A stretch of 64,000 bases of DNA from Streptomyces soli (GCF_003999195.1 NZ_RJVR01000120.1:43435-107434), one strand, 5' to 3'. Positions 13,929-23,190 are shown, counted from the stretch's first letter. Notes: generated by a model from the sequence alone, not told the origin. Numbers and translations: made by a program.

Positions 13929-16862
13929 CTAATCAGGCGACTCGAGCGCGGAGCGAATGAGTTCTACCGGGTGGCTGGCACCACGTCCGCCGCCGTGGGC
14001 AATTTGCTGTCGGCAGGACACGCCGGTGGCCACCAGGACGGTGTCTTCGGAGGCCGCTTTGACGGCTGGGAAGAGGCGGTCATTCCCTACTGTCATCGAC
14101 ACGTCGTAGTGTTCGGATTCAAATCCGAAAGATCCGGCCATGCCGCAACATCCGGCGTCGAGTTCGTCAACCTGGACCCCCGGGATCCGCTTGAGCAGTG
14201 CAACGGTCGCGGCGGTGCCGACCTCCGCCTTCTGGTGGCAGTGGCCGTGATAAAGCAGCCTGCGCCCGGCGAGCCAGGAATCCGCGCGCAGCCGCAGCCG
14301 GCCGTCATCAATGGCCTCGCCCAGCAGCTCTTCCACCTGCCGTACCCGGCCCGCGACGTCCTTGACCGCCACGTCGTCGGGCAGCAGTGCCAGGTGCTCG
14401 TCCCGCAGGGTCATCAGGCAGGACGGTTCGCAGCCCACGATCGGTGAGCCGGGTTCCCCCGTCGCGCTCAGTGAATGGGCGAGCTTGCGTGCCTTGTCCT
14501 TGGCGTCGTCGACAAGCCCCTTGGACAGGCTGGACCTGCCGCAGCAGCCACCGCTCTCCAGTTGGACCTGCCACCCGGCCCGTTCCAGCAATTCGATGGC
14601 CGCCCGGCCGATGCCGGGCTCGGTGAACGTGGTGAAGGAGTCGGCGAGGAAGGTGACCGTTCCCTGGGTGACGGGGTGCGCCGGACTCGTGCGCCGACGG
14701 AACCAGCGCAGCAGGTTGATCCGCGCGAACTTCGGCAGCGGCCTCGCCGGCGTGATGCCGACCAGCCGGTCCATCAGCCGGCGTAGTAGCCGGCTGCGCC
14801 CGGGCAGGTTGGACAGCGGTGCTGTCGCCGAGCCCAGCCGGTTCAGCGACCGGATCGCGCCGAAGATCCGGGACCGCAGCGGAGTCCCGTGCAGGTCGTG
14901 ATGGTGCGACAGCGTCTCGCTCTTGAGCGCGGCCATGTCCACGCCGAGCGGGCACTCACTCTTGCATGCCTTGCACCCGAGGCACAGATCCAGGATCTCG
15001 TGCAGCCGCTCGTCGCCGAGGGCCTCCCGTGGGTCGGGCTGGGACAGCGCTTTGACCAGGGCGTTGGCGCGTCCGCGGGTGGAGTGCTCCTCCTGGCGGG
15101 TGGCCATGTACGACGGGCACATGGCGCCGGTGGTGCTTTTGCGGCACAACCCGATGTTCATGCAGCGGTCCGCGGCGCCGCGCATGCCGCCGACCACCTC
15201 GAAGTCCAGCCGCGTCCGGAACGGCGTTGCCGGTGGCAGCGCCGGGTCACGCAGGTTCTCCGTCATCGACGGGGCGTCCACGATCTTACCGGGGTTCATC
15301 CGGTCGTCCGGGTCGAAGACGTGCTTGACCTGGCGCATGGCCTCGTAGAGCGTGTCGCCGAAGAGCTCCCGGTTGAACTCGCTTCTGGCCAGCCCGTCGC
15401 CGTGCTCGCTGGAATTGACGCCGCCGTACTCCCTGACCAGGTCCTTGATCTCCTCCGCGACGGCGCGCATCTTCTGCACCTCCGCCGGATCGGTGAGGTC
15501 GACGAAGGGGCGGATATGCAGGCAGCCGACCGAACAGTGCCCGTAGAAGCCGGCCGTCATGTCGTGCCGGTCCAGGACCGCCTTGAAGCGCTGGGTGTAG
15601 TCGGCGAGGTGCGCGGGGTCGACCGCGGTGTCCTCCACAAACGCCAGGGGACGGCGTGCGCCCACGCTGGCGGCCATCAACAGGCCCAGGCTTGACTTGC
15701 GGACCTTGAGCAGGGCCGACTGCTGGTCGGCCGTGACGGCCTGCAGCGTGTGGTATCCGTGGCCGTGGCGTTGCCACAGCGCGGTCACCCGCTGGAGCTG
15801 GCCGAGGAGTTGCTGCTCGTCGTCCCCGGAGAAGGTTACGAAGAGCAATGCCTCGGGGTCGCCTTCGAGGATCGCGCCCAGCGAGGCGTACTCGATTTTC
15901 CGCCGGGACAGATCCAGGATCGTACGGTCCATCAGCTCGACGGCGGCCGGATCGCAGGACAGCGCGTCCTCGGTGGCCGCGATGGCGGCGGGCGTCGAGG
16001 CGAAGTGCCCGACGGCGATAACCGTCCGACGCGGCTTGGGCACGAGGTCGACCAGGGCCTCGGTGGCGACCACGAGCGTGCCCTCGGAGCCGACGACGAA
16101 CTTCGCCAGGTCGAACGGGCCCTCCCCGAGGAGCCGGTCAAGCCGGTAGCCGCCGGCCCGGCGCCAGAACTTGGGGAATCCCCCGGCGATGGCGGCGGAG
16201 TTCGCTCGCACGATCTCCGGCAGCTGTCGGTAGATGCGGCCCTCAAGCGTGGCCGCCTGTGCCCGGCGCGCCCGTTCGGTCTCGTCCACCGGTGCCAGGT
16301 GGGCGTAGCCGGCGTCGGAGAGCACCACGTCGAGTTCACGCACGTGATCGATGGTCATGCCGTAGCGGACCGATCCGCTGCCGGCCGAGTTATTGCCGAT
16401 CATCCCGCCGATCGTGGCGCGGTTGCTGGTCGAGGTGTCCGGGCCGAACATCAGCCCGTGCGGTGCCGCGGCCTGATTGAGCTGGTCCTGCACCACGCCC
16501 ATCTCGACCCGGGCGGTGCGGTTCTCGGGGTCGATCTCCAGGATGCGGTTCATGTGCCGGGACAGGTCCAGCACCAGGCCCGGCCCGATGGTCTGGCCGG
16601 CGAGGCTGGTGCCGGCGCCCCGGGGCACCAGCGGCACGCCGAACTCGGCAGCCGCCGCCACCGCGGCCGCCACATCCCCGGCGTGGCGCGGAAACGCCAC
16701 GCCCACCGGAGTTATCGAGTACATGCTCGCGTCCCGCGCGAACAGGTGCCGGGTGTAGTCGTCGAAGGCGACCTCGCCTTCGAGTTCCTGCCGGAGCCTG
16801 CGGGCCAGATCCTGACTGGCAACGTCTTCGGTGGTAGGCACGGAATTGCTGACCGTGGTCAC
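13929..16862 (-). CDS. FAD/Fe-S D-2-hydroxyacid dehydrogenase (YdiJ/glycolate-oxidase type)
   Basis: This is a 977-residue fusion enzyme. An FAD-binding domain (about 20-190) carries PRGAGTSLAGQT and GGMIGNNSAGS. An FAD-oxidase C-terminal domain follows (about 200-530) with GHCSVGCLHIRP and SSEHGDGLARSEF. Next are Fe-S motifs near residue 566 (CMNIGLCRKSTTGAMCPSY) and 624 (CLGCKACKSECP). Last come CCG-type cysteine motifs near 769 (GGCCGRSS), 870 (GHCHQKAEVG) and 901 (GCCGMAGSFGFE). Such enzymes oxidise D-2-hydroxyacids (glycolate, lactate, 2-hydroxyglutarate) to 2-oxo acids and pass electrons to the respiratory chain. GTG at 16862 has GGAAGGAGG upstream. It is 37 bases from the aminotransferase, so co-transcription is likely. 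Confidence 0.88.
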   Translation of the reverse strand: MTTVSNSVPTTEDVASQDLARRLRQELEGEVAFDDYTRHLFARDASMYSITPVGVAFPRHAGDVAAAVAAAAEFGVPLVPRGAGTSLAGQTIGPGLVLDLSRHMNRILEIDPENRTARVEMGVVQDQLNQAAAPHGLMFGPDTSTSNRATIGGMIGNNSAGSGSVRYGMTIDHVRELDVVLSDAGYAHLAPVDETERARRAQAATLEGRIYRQLPEIVRANSAAIAGGFPKFWRRAGGYRLDRLLGEGPFDLAKFVVGSEGTLVVATEALVDLVPKPRRTVIAVGHFASTPAAIAATEDALSCDPAAVELMDRTILDLSRRKIEYASLGAILEGDPEALLFVTFSGDDEQQLLGQLQRVTALWQRHGHGYHTLQAVTADQQSALLKVRKSSLGLLMAASVGARRPLAFVEDTAVDPAHLADYTQRFKAVLDRHDMTAGFYGHCSVGCLHIRPFVDLTDPAEVQKMRAVAEEIKDLVREYGGVNSSEHGDGLARSEFNRELFGDTLYEAMRQVKHVFDPDDRMNPGKIVDAPSMTENLRDPALPPATPFRTRLDFEVVGGMRGAADRCMNIGLCRKSTTGAMCPSYMATRQEEHSTRGRANALVKALSQPDPREALGDERLHEILDLCLGCKACKSECPLGVDMAALKSETLSHHHDLHGTPLRSRIFGAIRSLNRLGSATAPLSNLPGRSRLLRRLMDRLVGITPARPLPKFARINLLRWFRRRTSPAHPVTQGTVTFLADSFTTFTEPGIGRAAIELLERAGWQVQLESGGCCGRSSLSKGLVDDAKDKARKLAHSLSATGEPGSPIVGCEPSCLMTLRDEHLALLPDDVAVKDVAGRVRQVEELLGEAIDDGRLRLRADSWLAGRRLLYHGHCHQKAEVGTAATVALLKRIPGVQVDELDAGCCGMAGSFGFESEHYDVSMTVGNDRLFPAVKAASEDTVLVATGVSCRQQIAHGGGRGASHPVELIRSALESPD

Positions 16863-16899
16863 TGTTCGCTTCCTCCTTCCGATCGTCGCTCCGGGCGAT

Positions 16900-18066
16900 T
16901 CACTCGGCGCGCAACAGCTCCAGTGCGGCACTCAGGCCGCCCGGGTCGATTGCCACCCCGGCCAGTTCGAGCCCCATCTGCACGCCGGCGAGGGTTCCGG
17001 CCAGGGTCAGGTCGTTGAAGTGACCGAGGTGGCCGATCCGGAAGACCCGCCCCGCGAGCTTGCTCAGGCCGGTACCGAGCGACATGTCGAAGCGGTCCAG
17101 GATAATTTGTCGGATTTTGTCCGCGTCGTGCTCCTCGCCCAGCAGCACCGCGGTCAGAACACTGGAGTACTCCCGCTCGTCGGCGCACAGCACCTCCAGG
17201 CCCCAGCCCCGGACGGCGGCGCGGGTGGCCTCGGCATGGCGGTCATGCCGTGCGAACACGTTGGGCAGGCCCTCCTCTTCGAGCATGAGCAGGGCCTCCT
17301 TCAGCCCGTAGAGCATGTTGGTGGCCGGGGTATAGGGCCAGTAGCCGCGCTCGTTGGCCTCGAGGATGGGCGTCCAGTCCCAGTAGGACCGCGGTAGCCG
17401 CGCCCGCTCGGTCGCGGCCAGTGCCTTCTCGCTGACCGCGTTGAAGCCGAGGCCCGGGGGCAGCATCAGGCCTTTCTGTGAGCAGCTGATGGTGACGTCG
17501 ACGCCCCACTCCTCGTGCCGGTAGTCGATCGACCCCAGCGAGGAGATCGTGTCGACAAAGAGCAGGGCGGGATGGCCCGCCTGGTCGATGGCCGCCCGGA
17601 TCTCCGGCACGCGGCTGGTGACACCGGTGGAGGTCTCGTTGTGGACAACCATCACCGCCGCGATGGAGTGGGTCGTGTCCTCGGCCAGCCGTTCGGCGAC
17701 AACGTTCGGGTCCACACCGCGCCGCCAGTCTCCGGCAACGAAGTCGACTTCCAGCCCGAGGCCCTCGGCCATGGCGCGCCACAGGGTGGCAAAATGGCCG
17801 GTCTCGAACGCCAACACACGGTCGCCGGGGCTCAAAGTGTTGACCAGCGCCGCTTCCCACGCCCCGGTCCCGGAGGAGGGAAAAATGATGACGGGACCGC
17901 TGGTGCCGAACACCGGCTTGACTCGTTCCAGGACGTCCAGTCCCAGCTCCGCGAAGTCCGGCCCGCGGTGGTCGATGGTGGGTTGCGCGATGGCCCGCAG
18001 CACCCGGTCGGGGACGCTGGTCGGTCCAGGGATCTGAAGGAAATGCCGTCCACTGCGAGTGGTCAC
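16900..18066 (-). CDS. Class V aminotransferase, glyoxylate/serine type
   Basis: This 388-residue PLP enzyme of the AGXT family has FLQIPGPTSVPDRV at the N-terminus, SSGTGAWEAAL for PLP-phosphate binding, HNETSTG (142-148) and VDTISSLGS with Asp172. The Schiff-base Lys198 lies in SCSQKGLMLPPG. The family includes serine-glyoxylate, alanine-glyoxylate, ureidoglycine-glyoxylate (PucG) and aspartate-glyoxylate (BhcA) aminotransferases. The specificity cannot be fixed by eye. It is the first gene of a minus-strand operon with the 2-hydroxyacid dehydrogenase and is divergent from the IclR gene. The pair could oxidise a hydroxyacid and aminate the resulting oxoacid. Confidence 0.88.
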   Translation of the reverse strand: MTTRSGRHFLQIPGPTSVPDRVLRAIAQPTIDHRGPDFAELGLDVLERVKPVFGTSGPVIIFPSSGTGAWEAALVNTLSPGDRVLAFETGHFATLWRAMAEGLGLEVDFVAGDWRRGVDPNVVAERLAEDTTHSIAAVMVVHNETSTGVTSRVPEIRAAIDQAGHPALLFVDTISSLGSIDYRHEEWGVDVTISCSQKGLMLPPGLGFNAVSEKALAATERARLPRSYWDWTPILEANERGYWPYTPATNMLYGLKEALLMLEEEGLPNVFARHDRHAEATRAAVRGWGLEVLCADEREYSSVLTAVLLGEEHDADKIRQIILDRFDMSLGTGLSKLAGRVFRIGHLGHFNDLTLAGTLAGVQMGLELAGVAIDPGGLSAALELLRAE

Positions 18067-18086
18067 TGATACTCATCCCATCTATC

Positions 18087-18126
18087 GTGCCGTTATACGG
18101 CACACCGTGCCGTAAAAAGGTACGGT
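18087..18126. promoter_or_regulatory. Tandem palindromes in the IclR/aminotransferase divergent promoter
   Basis: GTGCCGTTATACGGCAC (18087-18103) is a dyad with perfect seven-base arms. A second dyad, ACCGTGCC-N7-GGTACGGT (18104-18126), has seven of eight paired bases and abuts the first. Both lie in the 93-base gap between the divergent genes, as expected for IclR-family operators controlling both directions. Confidence 0.65.
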
Positions 18127-18159
18127 GATGCTAGGATCGACCAACCGAGGAGTCAATGG

Positions 18160-18930
18160 ATGCGCGCTGTTTTGAACACTCTGCGGGTGCTGGAGGAGGT
18201 CGCGACGCGGCAGCCGATCGGCGTGGGCGAACTGGCGCGAGTGCTGGAGATGCCCAAGAGTTCCGTGCAGCGCTCTCTGCACACCCTCAACGAGGCGGGG
18301 TGGATCCGCCCTGCGCGGGGCGAGATCACTCGGTGGGTAGTGACCACCAAGGCGCTTGACGTGGGCCGGCATGCCAGTGGGGATCTCGGCCTGCGCGACG
18401 CCGCCGTACCTGTCATGGAAGACCTGCGCCGGCGCACCGAGGAGACGATTCACCTGACGGTTCCCGAGGGGGACAAGATGGTGTTGATCGAGCGACTGGA
18501 GACGGCCAAGCCGGTACGGACCAGCATGGCCCTCGGCCATGCCCTTCCGCTTCATGCCTCCGCCAACGGCAAGGCGGTACTCGCGAACAGCTCTCCCGAG
18601 GTGATCGAACGGCTGCTTGCCGAGGGACTGCCGCGCTACACCGACACCACAATCACCGATCCGGACCGGCTGCTCGCCGAACTGGACAAAGCACGGGCAC
18701 AGGGGTACGCGACCAACGGTGGAGAGTGGCGCTCCGACGTCGGCTCGGTCGCGGCGGCCGTCATGGGCGGCGTCGGTGAACCCGTCGCGAGCCTCAGTGT
18801 CAACATTCCGATGAGTCGCCTGACCGACGAATCCCAAGCCTTTTTCGGCGCCGTGGTGAGTGAGGCGGCGAAAACCCTCTCGGCACGACTTGGGTACATT
18901 CCCGACCCCGCCCCGCAGGCATCGGCGTAG
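18160..18930 (+). CDS. IclR-family transcriptional regulator
   Basis: This 256-residue protein has an N-terminal winged helix (about 1-60, VLNTLRVLEEVATRQPIGVGELARVLEM followed by PKSSVQRSLHTL) and a C-terminal effector-binding domain (about 75-250) with LHASANGKAVLA and GYATNGGEWRSDVGSVAAAV. Such regulators sense small organic acids and control catabolic operons. ATG at 18160 has GAGGAG upstream. It is divergent from the aminotransferase-dehydrogenase operon and directly upstream of the CoA-transferase and crotonase genes. It is therefore the likely controller of the whole island through the palindromes at 18087-18126. Confidence 0.9.
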   Translation: MRAVLNTLRVLEEVATRQPIGVGELARVLEMPKSSVQRSLHTLNEAGWIRPARGEITRWVVTTKALDVGRHASGDLGLRDAAVPVMEDLRRRTEETIHLTVPEGDKMVLIERLETAKPVRTSMALGHALPLHASANGKAVLANSSPEVIERLLAEGLPRYTDTTITDPDRLLAELDKARAQGYATNGGEWRSDVGSVAAAVMGGVGEPVASLSVNIPMSRLTDESQAFFGAVVSEAAKTLSARLGYIPDPAPQASA

Positions 18931-19013
18931 AGGAGTCGATGCCCGTACCGAGCCCGTTCGGATGCCGTATGCAATCACTCAGTCCGTCGCTGCTGCCAGG
19001 GGAGTAACCGCAG

Positions 19014-20294
19014 ATGAACGCTACCGCCGATCGTACACCCGGGCCCGTCGCCCCGCTCTCCGGAATCCGTGTGCTGGAGATCGGGGCGTTTATGGCGGCG
19101 CCCTTCGGCACAATGCAGCTTGCCGACCTCGGGGCCGATGTGATCAAGGTGGAGAATCCGGACGGTGGAGATCCGGTCCGCTTGATAGGCCCCTACGTTG
19201 CCGGACAGAGTTCACCGTTCGCCCGCCTCAACCGCAATAAGCGCTCGATCGCGCTGGATATCAAAGCAGAGCGGGGAAAGCAGGTGCTGCGTCGCCTACT
19301 GGCCACTGCCGACGTCCTCGTCGAGAACCTGCGGCCGGGGGCTCTCTCGCGCCTGGGTTACGACTACGAGACGGTCCACGAGATCAATCCGCGGATCATC
19401 TACGTCTCCGCGTCCGGCTGGGGTCAAGACGGTCCGCTCGCCACCCTCCCGGGGCTGGACATCATGGCGCAGGCCCGCTCGGGGCTGATGAGTATCACGG
19501 GCCCCCCGCAAGGTGATCCGGTCAAGGTCGGTGTGCCGATCTGCGACCTCGTGAGCGGGTTGTACGTGGCCATGGCGGTGCTCGGCGCGTTGCGAGTCCG
19601 CGACTCGGCCGGCACCGGCCAGTACGTCGACGTTTCACTGTTCGAATCGGGTGTTTCGTTCGCGATCTGGGAGGCCGGCCGCTACTTCGCCACCGGCGAG
19701 GTCGCGAGGCCGCTCGGGTCGGCGCACCAGTCGACCGCTCCGTACCAGGCGATCCGCACTGCCGACGGCTGGGTGACGCTGGGCGCGGTCACGCCCACGA
19801 CGTGGGCCGGCCTGTGCCAGGCGCTGGATCTCATCGAGTTGCTGGACGAACCGCGTTATCAGGACGCCCACGAACGGCACAGTCACCGCGAAGCGTTGAT
19901 CCCCGTCATCGAGGCGGTGACGTCACAGCGGAATACCGACGACGTGATCGCCGCGCTCGAATCCGCCGGTGTTCCGTGCGCGCCCATCGCCGACACCGCG
20001 CAGGTCTTCAACGATCAACACCTGAACCAGCGCGGGTTCTTCTGGGATGCCCCACACCCGGTCATGGGCGAGGTGCGCCAGATCGGGTCACCGATGCGGT
20101 TCTCAGCGACGCCCGCGGTACGTGGCGCCGCGGGGCCGCTGCTCGGCGCGGACACCGAAGCCGTGCTCGCCGAGTGCGGCTTCGCCCCGGCCACCATAGA
20201 CGAGCTGATCAGTGCGGGCGTGGTCGCCGTCCCACCCGGTTCCGGCTCAGCCGCGGACGGGACGGACGCGACCGCCGGCGACACGCCCGCCTGA
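19014..20294 (+). CDS. CaiB/BaiF family III CoA-transferase
   Basis: This 426-residue enzyme has the family III CoA-transferase hallmarks. The N-terminal segment is GIRVLEIGAFMAAPFGTMQLADLGADVIKVE, split here as GIRVLEIGAFMAAP and LGADVIKVE. VENLRPGALSRLGYDY and VSASGWGQDGPLA follow, with the probable catalytic Asp178 in VPICDLVSGLY. These enzymes move CoA between carboxylic acids. The last 25 residues are a low-complexity tail. ATG at 19014 has GGGGAG upstream. The gene is 83 bases after iclR and 44 before the crotonase. It probably activates the acid produced or imported by the neighbouring genes. Confidence 0.87.
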   Translation: MNATADRTPGPVAPLSGIRVLEIGAFMAAPFGTMQLADLGADVIKVENPDGGDPVRLIGPYVAGQSSPFARLNRNKRSIALDIKAERGKQVLRRLLATADVLVENLRPGALSRLGYDYETVHEINPRIIYVSASGWGQDGPLATLPGLDIMAQARSGLMSITGPPQGDPVKVGVPICDLVSGLYVAMAVLGALRVRDSAGTGQYVDVSLFESGVSFAIWEAGRYFATGEVARPLGSAHQSTAPYQAIRTADGWVTLGAVTPTTWAGLCQALDLIELLDEPRYQDAHERHSHREALIPVIEAVTSQRNTDDVIAALESAGVPCAPIADTAQVFNDQHLNQRGFFWDAPHPVMGEVRQIGSPMRFSATPAVRGAAGPLLGADTEAVLAECGFAPATIDELISAGVVAVPPGSGSAADGTDATAGDTPA

Positions 20295-20338
20295 CCCCGA
20301 CGCCGACCCTGACCCCGACACCGATGGAGAAGTGACAC

Positions 20339-21112
20339 ATGTCAGATGACCTGCTCGTCTCTCGTGACGGCCCCGTGTTGCGGGTGACCTTCAACCGGCC
20401 CGAGCAACGCAACGCCCTGACCTGGCAGATGTACGCGGACCTCGTCGGGGCGTGCGAGCTCGCCGACACCGATGCGGAGGTACGGGTGATGGTGCTCCGC
20501 GGCGCCGGTGACGCCGCTTTCGTCGCCGGCACCGACATCAGCCAGTTCTCCGAGTTCCGCACCGGCGAGGACGGGATCGCCTACGAGCAGAAGATCACCG
20601 GCGTCGTCGACCGTCTGGCGAGGGTCCGTGTGCCCACCGTGGCGGCGATTTCCGGATTCTGTGTCGGGGGAGGACTGGCACTCGCCGCCGTGTGCGACAT
20701 ACGCGTCGCGACGCGATCCGCGCGCTTTGGTGTCCCCGTCGCCCGCACGCTCGGCAACTGCCTGGCCATGGGCACGTACTCGCTGCTTGTCGGCCATCTG
20801 GGCCCGGCCCGGGCCCTGGACATGCTGCTGCGGGCGCGGATGTTCACCGGTGAGGAAATGCACGCCGTCGGTTTCGTGGCCGAGCTGTGCGGCGACGCCG
20901 AGCTGGACGCGTGCACCAGCAGCGTCGTCGACCGGTTGGCAAGCCACGCACCGCTGACCATGTGGGCGGCCAAGGAATCGGTGCGGCGGCTCCGGCAAGC
21001 CAACGTGCCCAACGGAGATGACATCGTGCGCACTGTGTATGGCAGCGAGGACTTCCATCATGGCGTGGCGAGTTTCGTCGCCAAGCGGAAACCGCGATGG
21101 CTGGGCAGGTGA
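20339..21112 (+). CDS. Enoyl-CoA hydratase/isomerase (crotonase) family protein
   Basis: This 257-residue crotonase-fold protein has FNRPEQRNALT, the first oxyanion-hole segment AFVAGTDISQF and the second AAISGFCVGGGLALAAVCD. The usual catalytic glutamates are not obvious. The FGxPE position reads FGVPVA, and the following region (TLGNCLAMGTYSLL) lacks the second Glu. It may therefore catalyse a hydrolysis, isomerisation or decarboxylation rather than a standard hydration. ATG at 20339 follows GGAGAAG. It is co-directional with the CoA-transferase, suggesting that it acts on the CoA ester made there. Confidence 0.86.
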   Translation: MSDDLLVSRDGPVLRVTFNRPEQRNALTWQMYADLVGACELADTDAEVRVMVLRGAGDAAFVAGTDISQFSEFRTGEDGIAYEQKITGVVDRLARVRVPTVAAISGFCVGGGLALAAVCDIRVATRSARFGVPVARTLGNCLAMGTYSLLVGHLGPARALDMLLRARMFTGEEMHAVGFVAELCGDAELDACTSSVVDRLASHAPLTMWAAKESVRRLRQANVPNGDDIVRTVYGSEDFHHGVASFVAKRKPRWLGR

Positions 21113-21129
21113 CCGACCCGCCACCGTCA

Positions 21130-21998
21130 ATGACGGGGACCGACCGACATTGTCGAGGCCCCGCACGTAGGCCGGATCACAGCGGCCATCCCGATCACCG
21201 CCGAACCCGAGCATCGGGAACAGCCGCTTCGAGCCGTACTTGAGGTCCAGGAGGACTTCGATCTCGGTCGGTTCGAAGCGAAGCGCCTTGCCTTGCCTTG
21301 CCATTTCGCGCTCGATGGCCTGGGTCGGCCAGCCCTCCGCGCCTTCTTTTTCCAACACCGCACGCAAACCTGTGAGCAGTCGGTCCAAGCCGCTCCCCAT
21401 ACCCCGGACTTCATGAGCGAGCGCTGCAGCCAATTGCGGATCGACGTGCGGTCCACCGTGAAGGCGTCCGCGGTGCGATAGCCGGGCTTCAGCATCCGCA
21501 TTGCCGCTCTCAGCCTCATCCGCGGTGACAAACCGGAAATCATACTCTACGCCCAGGTCATCGTCCTGGCCGCGATGCAGGAGATCCAGATAGAGGAGCT
21601 TCTTCGGATAGGCGAGCGGGTTGTTCGCCCACAGCCGCGGGAGCTTCCCGGTGAACGAGCCACAGAGGCCGATATTGAGAGCAGTCAGTCGCTGCTGGCC
21701 ATCAACGATGGCAGTGATAGCCCGGTCACCCAGCGGACCTGTGGGGGCACAGTGGGCATTGTCGCGCTCATGGTAATCACGCATGAAGTCGTAGAAAGCG
21801 AAACGGCCGGCGTTGCCCTCTTTGACGTTCCACATGAGAAAGGAGCCGATGGGGTACCCACGCATGAGGCTGTCAAAGAGCCGAGTGATCTTGTCGCGCG
21901 ACCATGACGAACTCGCGCTGGATTGCCGGCAACACGTACTCACGACGATGGATCCGGTCCAACGCGTTGGCTATGGTGATCGGCGTCTGGAACGACAC
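21130..21998 (-). pseudogene. DUF262 (GmrSD-type) protein remnant
   Basis: From GTG at 21998 the minus strand reads VSFQTPITIANALDRIHRREYVLPAIQREFV. After a one-base insertion it continues WSRDKITRLFDSLMRGYPIGSFLMWNV and AIVDGQQRLTALNIGLCG. This is the DUF262 N-terminal domain with its DGQQR motif, shared by GmrSD-type nucleases that attack modified phage DNA and by other defence proteins. Downstream of about 21460 the similarity fades and no intact C-terminal HNH part is seen. Frameshift plus decay make it non-functional. Confidence 0.75.
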
Positions 21999-22380
21999 AT
22001 GTCCCCCGGAGTCTCAGGCTCTGGCCCACACGGTAGCGCCCAGGTCGCCGACCCACAGCCCGAACGAGGTGCCTACGCCGACATCAGGAGTGGAAGGTGC
22101 AGCAGGTGACATCCCCGCCGCCGTGGCCCAGGCTGGTGAGCAGCTACTGATCCACAACTCTTGACAATTGCTCTCTTGGTGAGCAGGGGCCGTCGGTATA
22201 GGTGTGCTCGCCTCCGCCCTTGCCTCCCTGCCGCTGGGCAGGTAATAACGGCTGATCAACGCCCACCGTTCCACCGTGAGATCCGAGGCACAGCCTTCCC
22301 CGGCTGTGTCACCCGCACCGGCCGCTGTGCCGACGGATGCCTCGTGTCCCCGGGCGACCGTCCGAAGAGGGGTTCAGCAC

Positions 22381-23190
22381 ATGTCCAGGTTCTCCAATGC
22401 GAGGGTGATCGTGTTCTTCGCGGCGGCAGTTGTGTCGGTGGGGGTGTTGTCTGCCGGCCCCGCAGTGGCTGACCCACCCGCTCCGCCCGGGACGCCCACC
22501 GCGACGGCATTCGCCGGGATATCCACGGTGGGCCCGTTGTTCGGCGACGGGCTAGCCCAGGACCACAGGTGCACCGCCAGCGTGGTGGCGAGCCCTCGCC
22601 ACGACCTCATCCTGACGGCGGCACACTGCGTCTCCGGAACGGCGGCCGGCTGGCAGTTCGCCCCCGGCTACAACGACGGTCAGACCCCTTACGGCGTCTG
22701 GACCGTGACCCACGCCTACGTCGACCCGAAGTGGAGCAACGGCCAGGACCCGCAGCACGACTACGCGATCCTCGAACTCGGCGACCAGCGGCTCGGCGGC
22801 CGCGAGGTCGGCGTCCAGGACGTGGCCGGCGCGAACATCCTCGGTCAAGCGCCGCGTTCCGACCAGACGATCGCCGACATCGCCTATAACACCGGCATCG
22901 ACGACCAGCCCGTCCGCTGCACCACTGCCGTCTACTACACCGACGGTTTCCCGTCATTCAACTGTCATGGTTACGTGGGAGGGAGCAGCGGCAGCCCCTG
23001 GCTATCTGCCGTCCCCGGCAGCCACCAGACCTACGTGGAGGGCATCATCGCCGGGCTGCACCAAGGCGGCTGCTACGAGTACACCTCCTACTCGCCGGCG
23101 TTCAAGCCGGACGCATACAAACTCATAGTGAGGGCAACGTTCGGCGTGCACCCCGACACCGTCCCCACCGCTGGCAGCGACGGCTGCTGA
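22381..23190 (+). CDS. Secreted trypsin-like serine protease
   Basis: This 269-residue exported protein starts at ATG 22381, behind GAGGGG. A signal peptide covers residues 1-30 (ending AGPAVADPP). The chymotrypsin-fold triad is visible: His82 in LTAAHCV, Asp127 in QHDYAIL and Ser203 in GGSSGSPW. C180 and C195 probably form a disulfide. The family (S1, glutamyl-endopeptidase-like) contains many small streptomycete extracellular proteases. It stands alone between the DUF262 remnant and a decayed region. Confidence 0.88.
   Translation: MSRFSNARVIVFFAAAVVSVGVLSAGPAVADPPAPPGTPTATAFAGISTVGPLFGDGLAQDHRCTASVVASPRHDLILTAAHCVSGTAAGWQFAPGYNDGQTPYGVWTVTHAYVDPKWSNGQDPQHDYAILELGDQRLGGREVGVQDVAGANILGQAPRSDQTIADIAYNTGIDDQPVRCTTAVYYTDGFPSFNCHGYVGGSSGSPWLSAVPGSHQTYVEGIIAGLHQGGCYEYTSYSPAFKPDAYKLIVRATFGVHPDTVPTAGSDGC

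Noticed and set aside
13929..21112. Beta-hydroxyaspartate cycle cluster
   Set aside because: The aminotransferase could be BhcA-like, but no hydroxyaspartate aldolase, dehydratase or iminosuccinate reductase gene is present.
20342..21943. Single 533-codon minus-strand protein
   Set aside because: Only its first half (DUF262) is protein-like. The rest is antisense to the crotonase gene, so it was treated as a pseudogene instead.
22163..22168. TTGACA as a -35 element for the secreted protease
   Set aside because: No acceptable -10 hexamer lies 16-18 bases downstream, and the distance to the start is over 200 bases.
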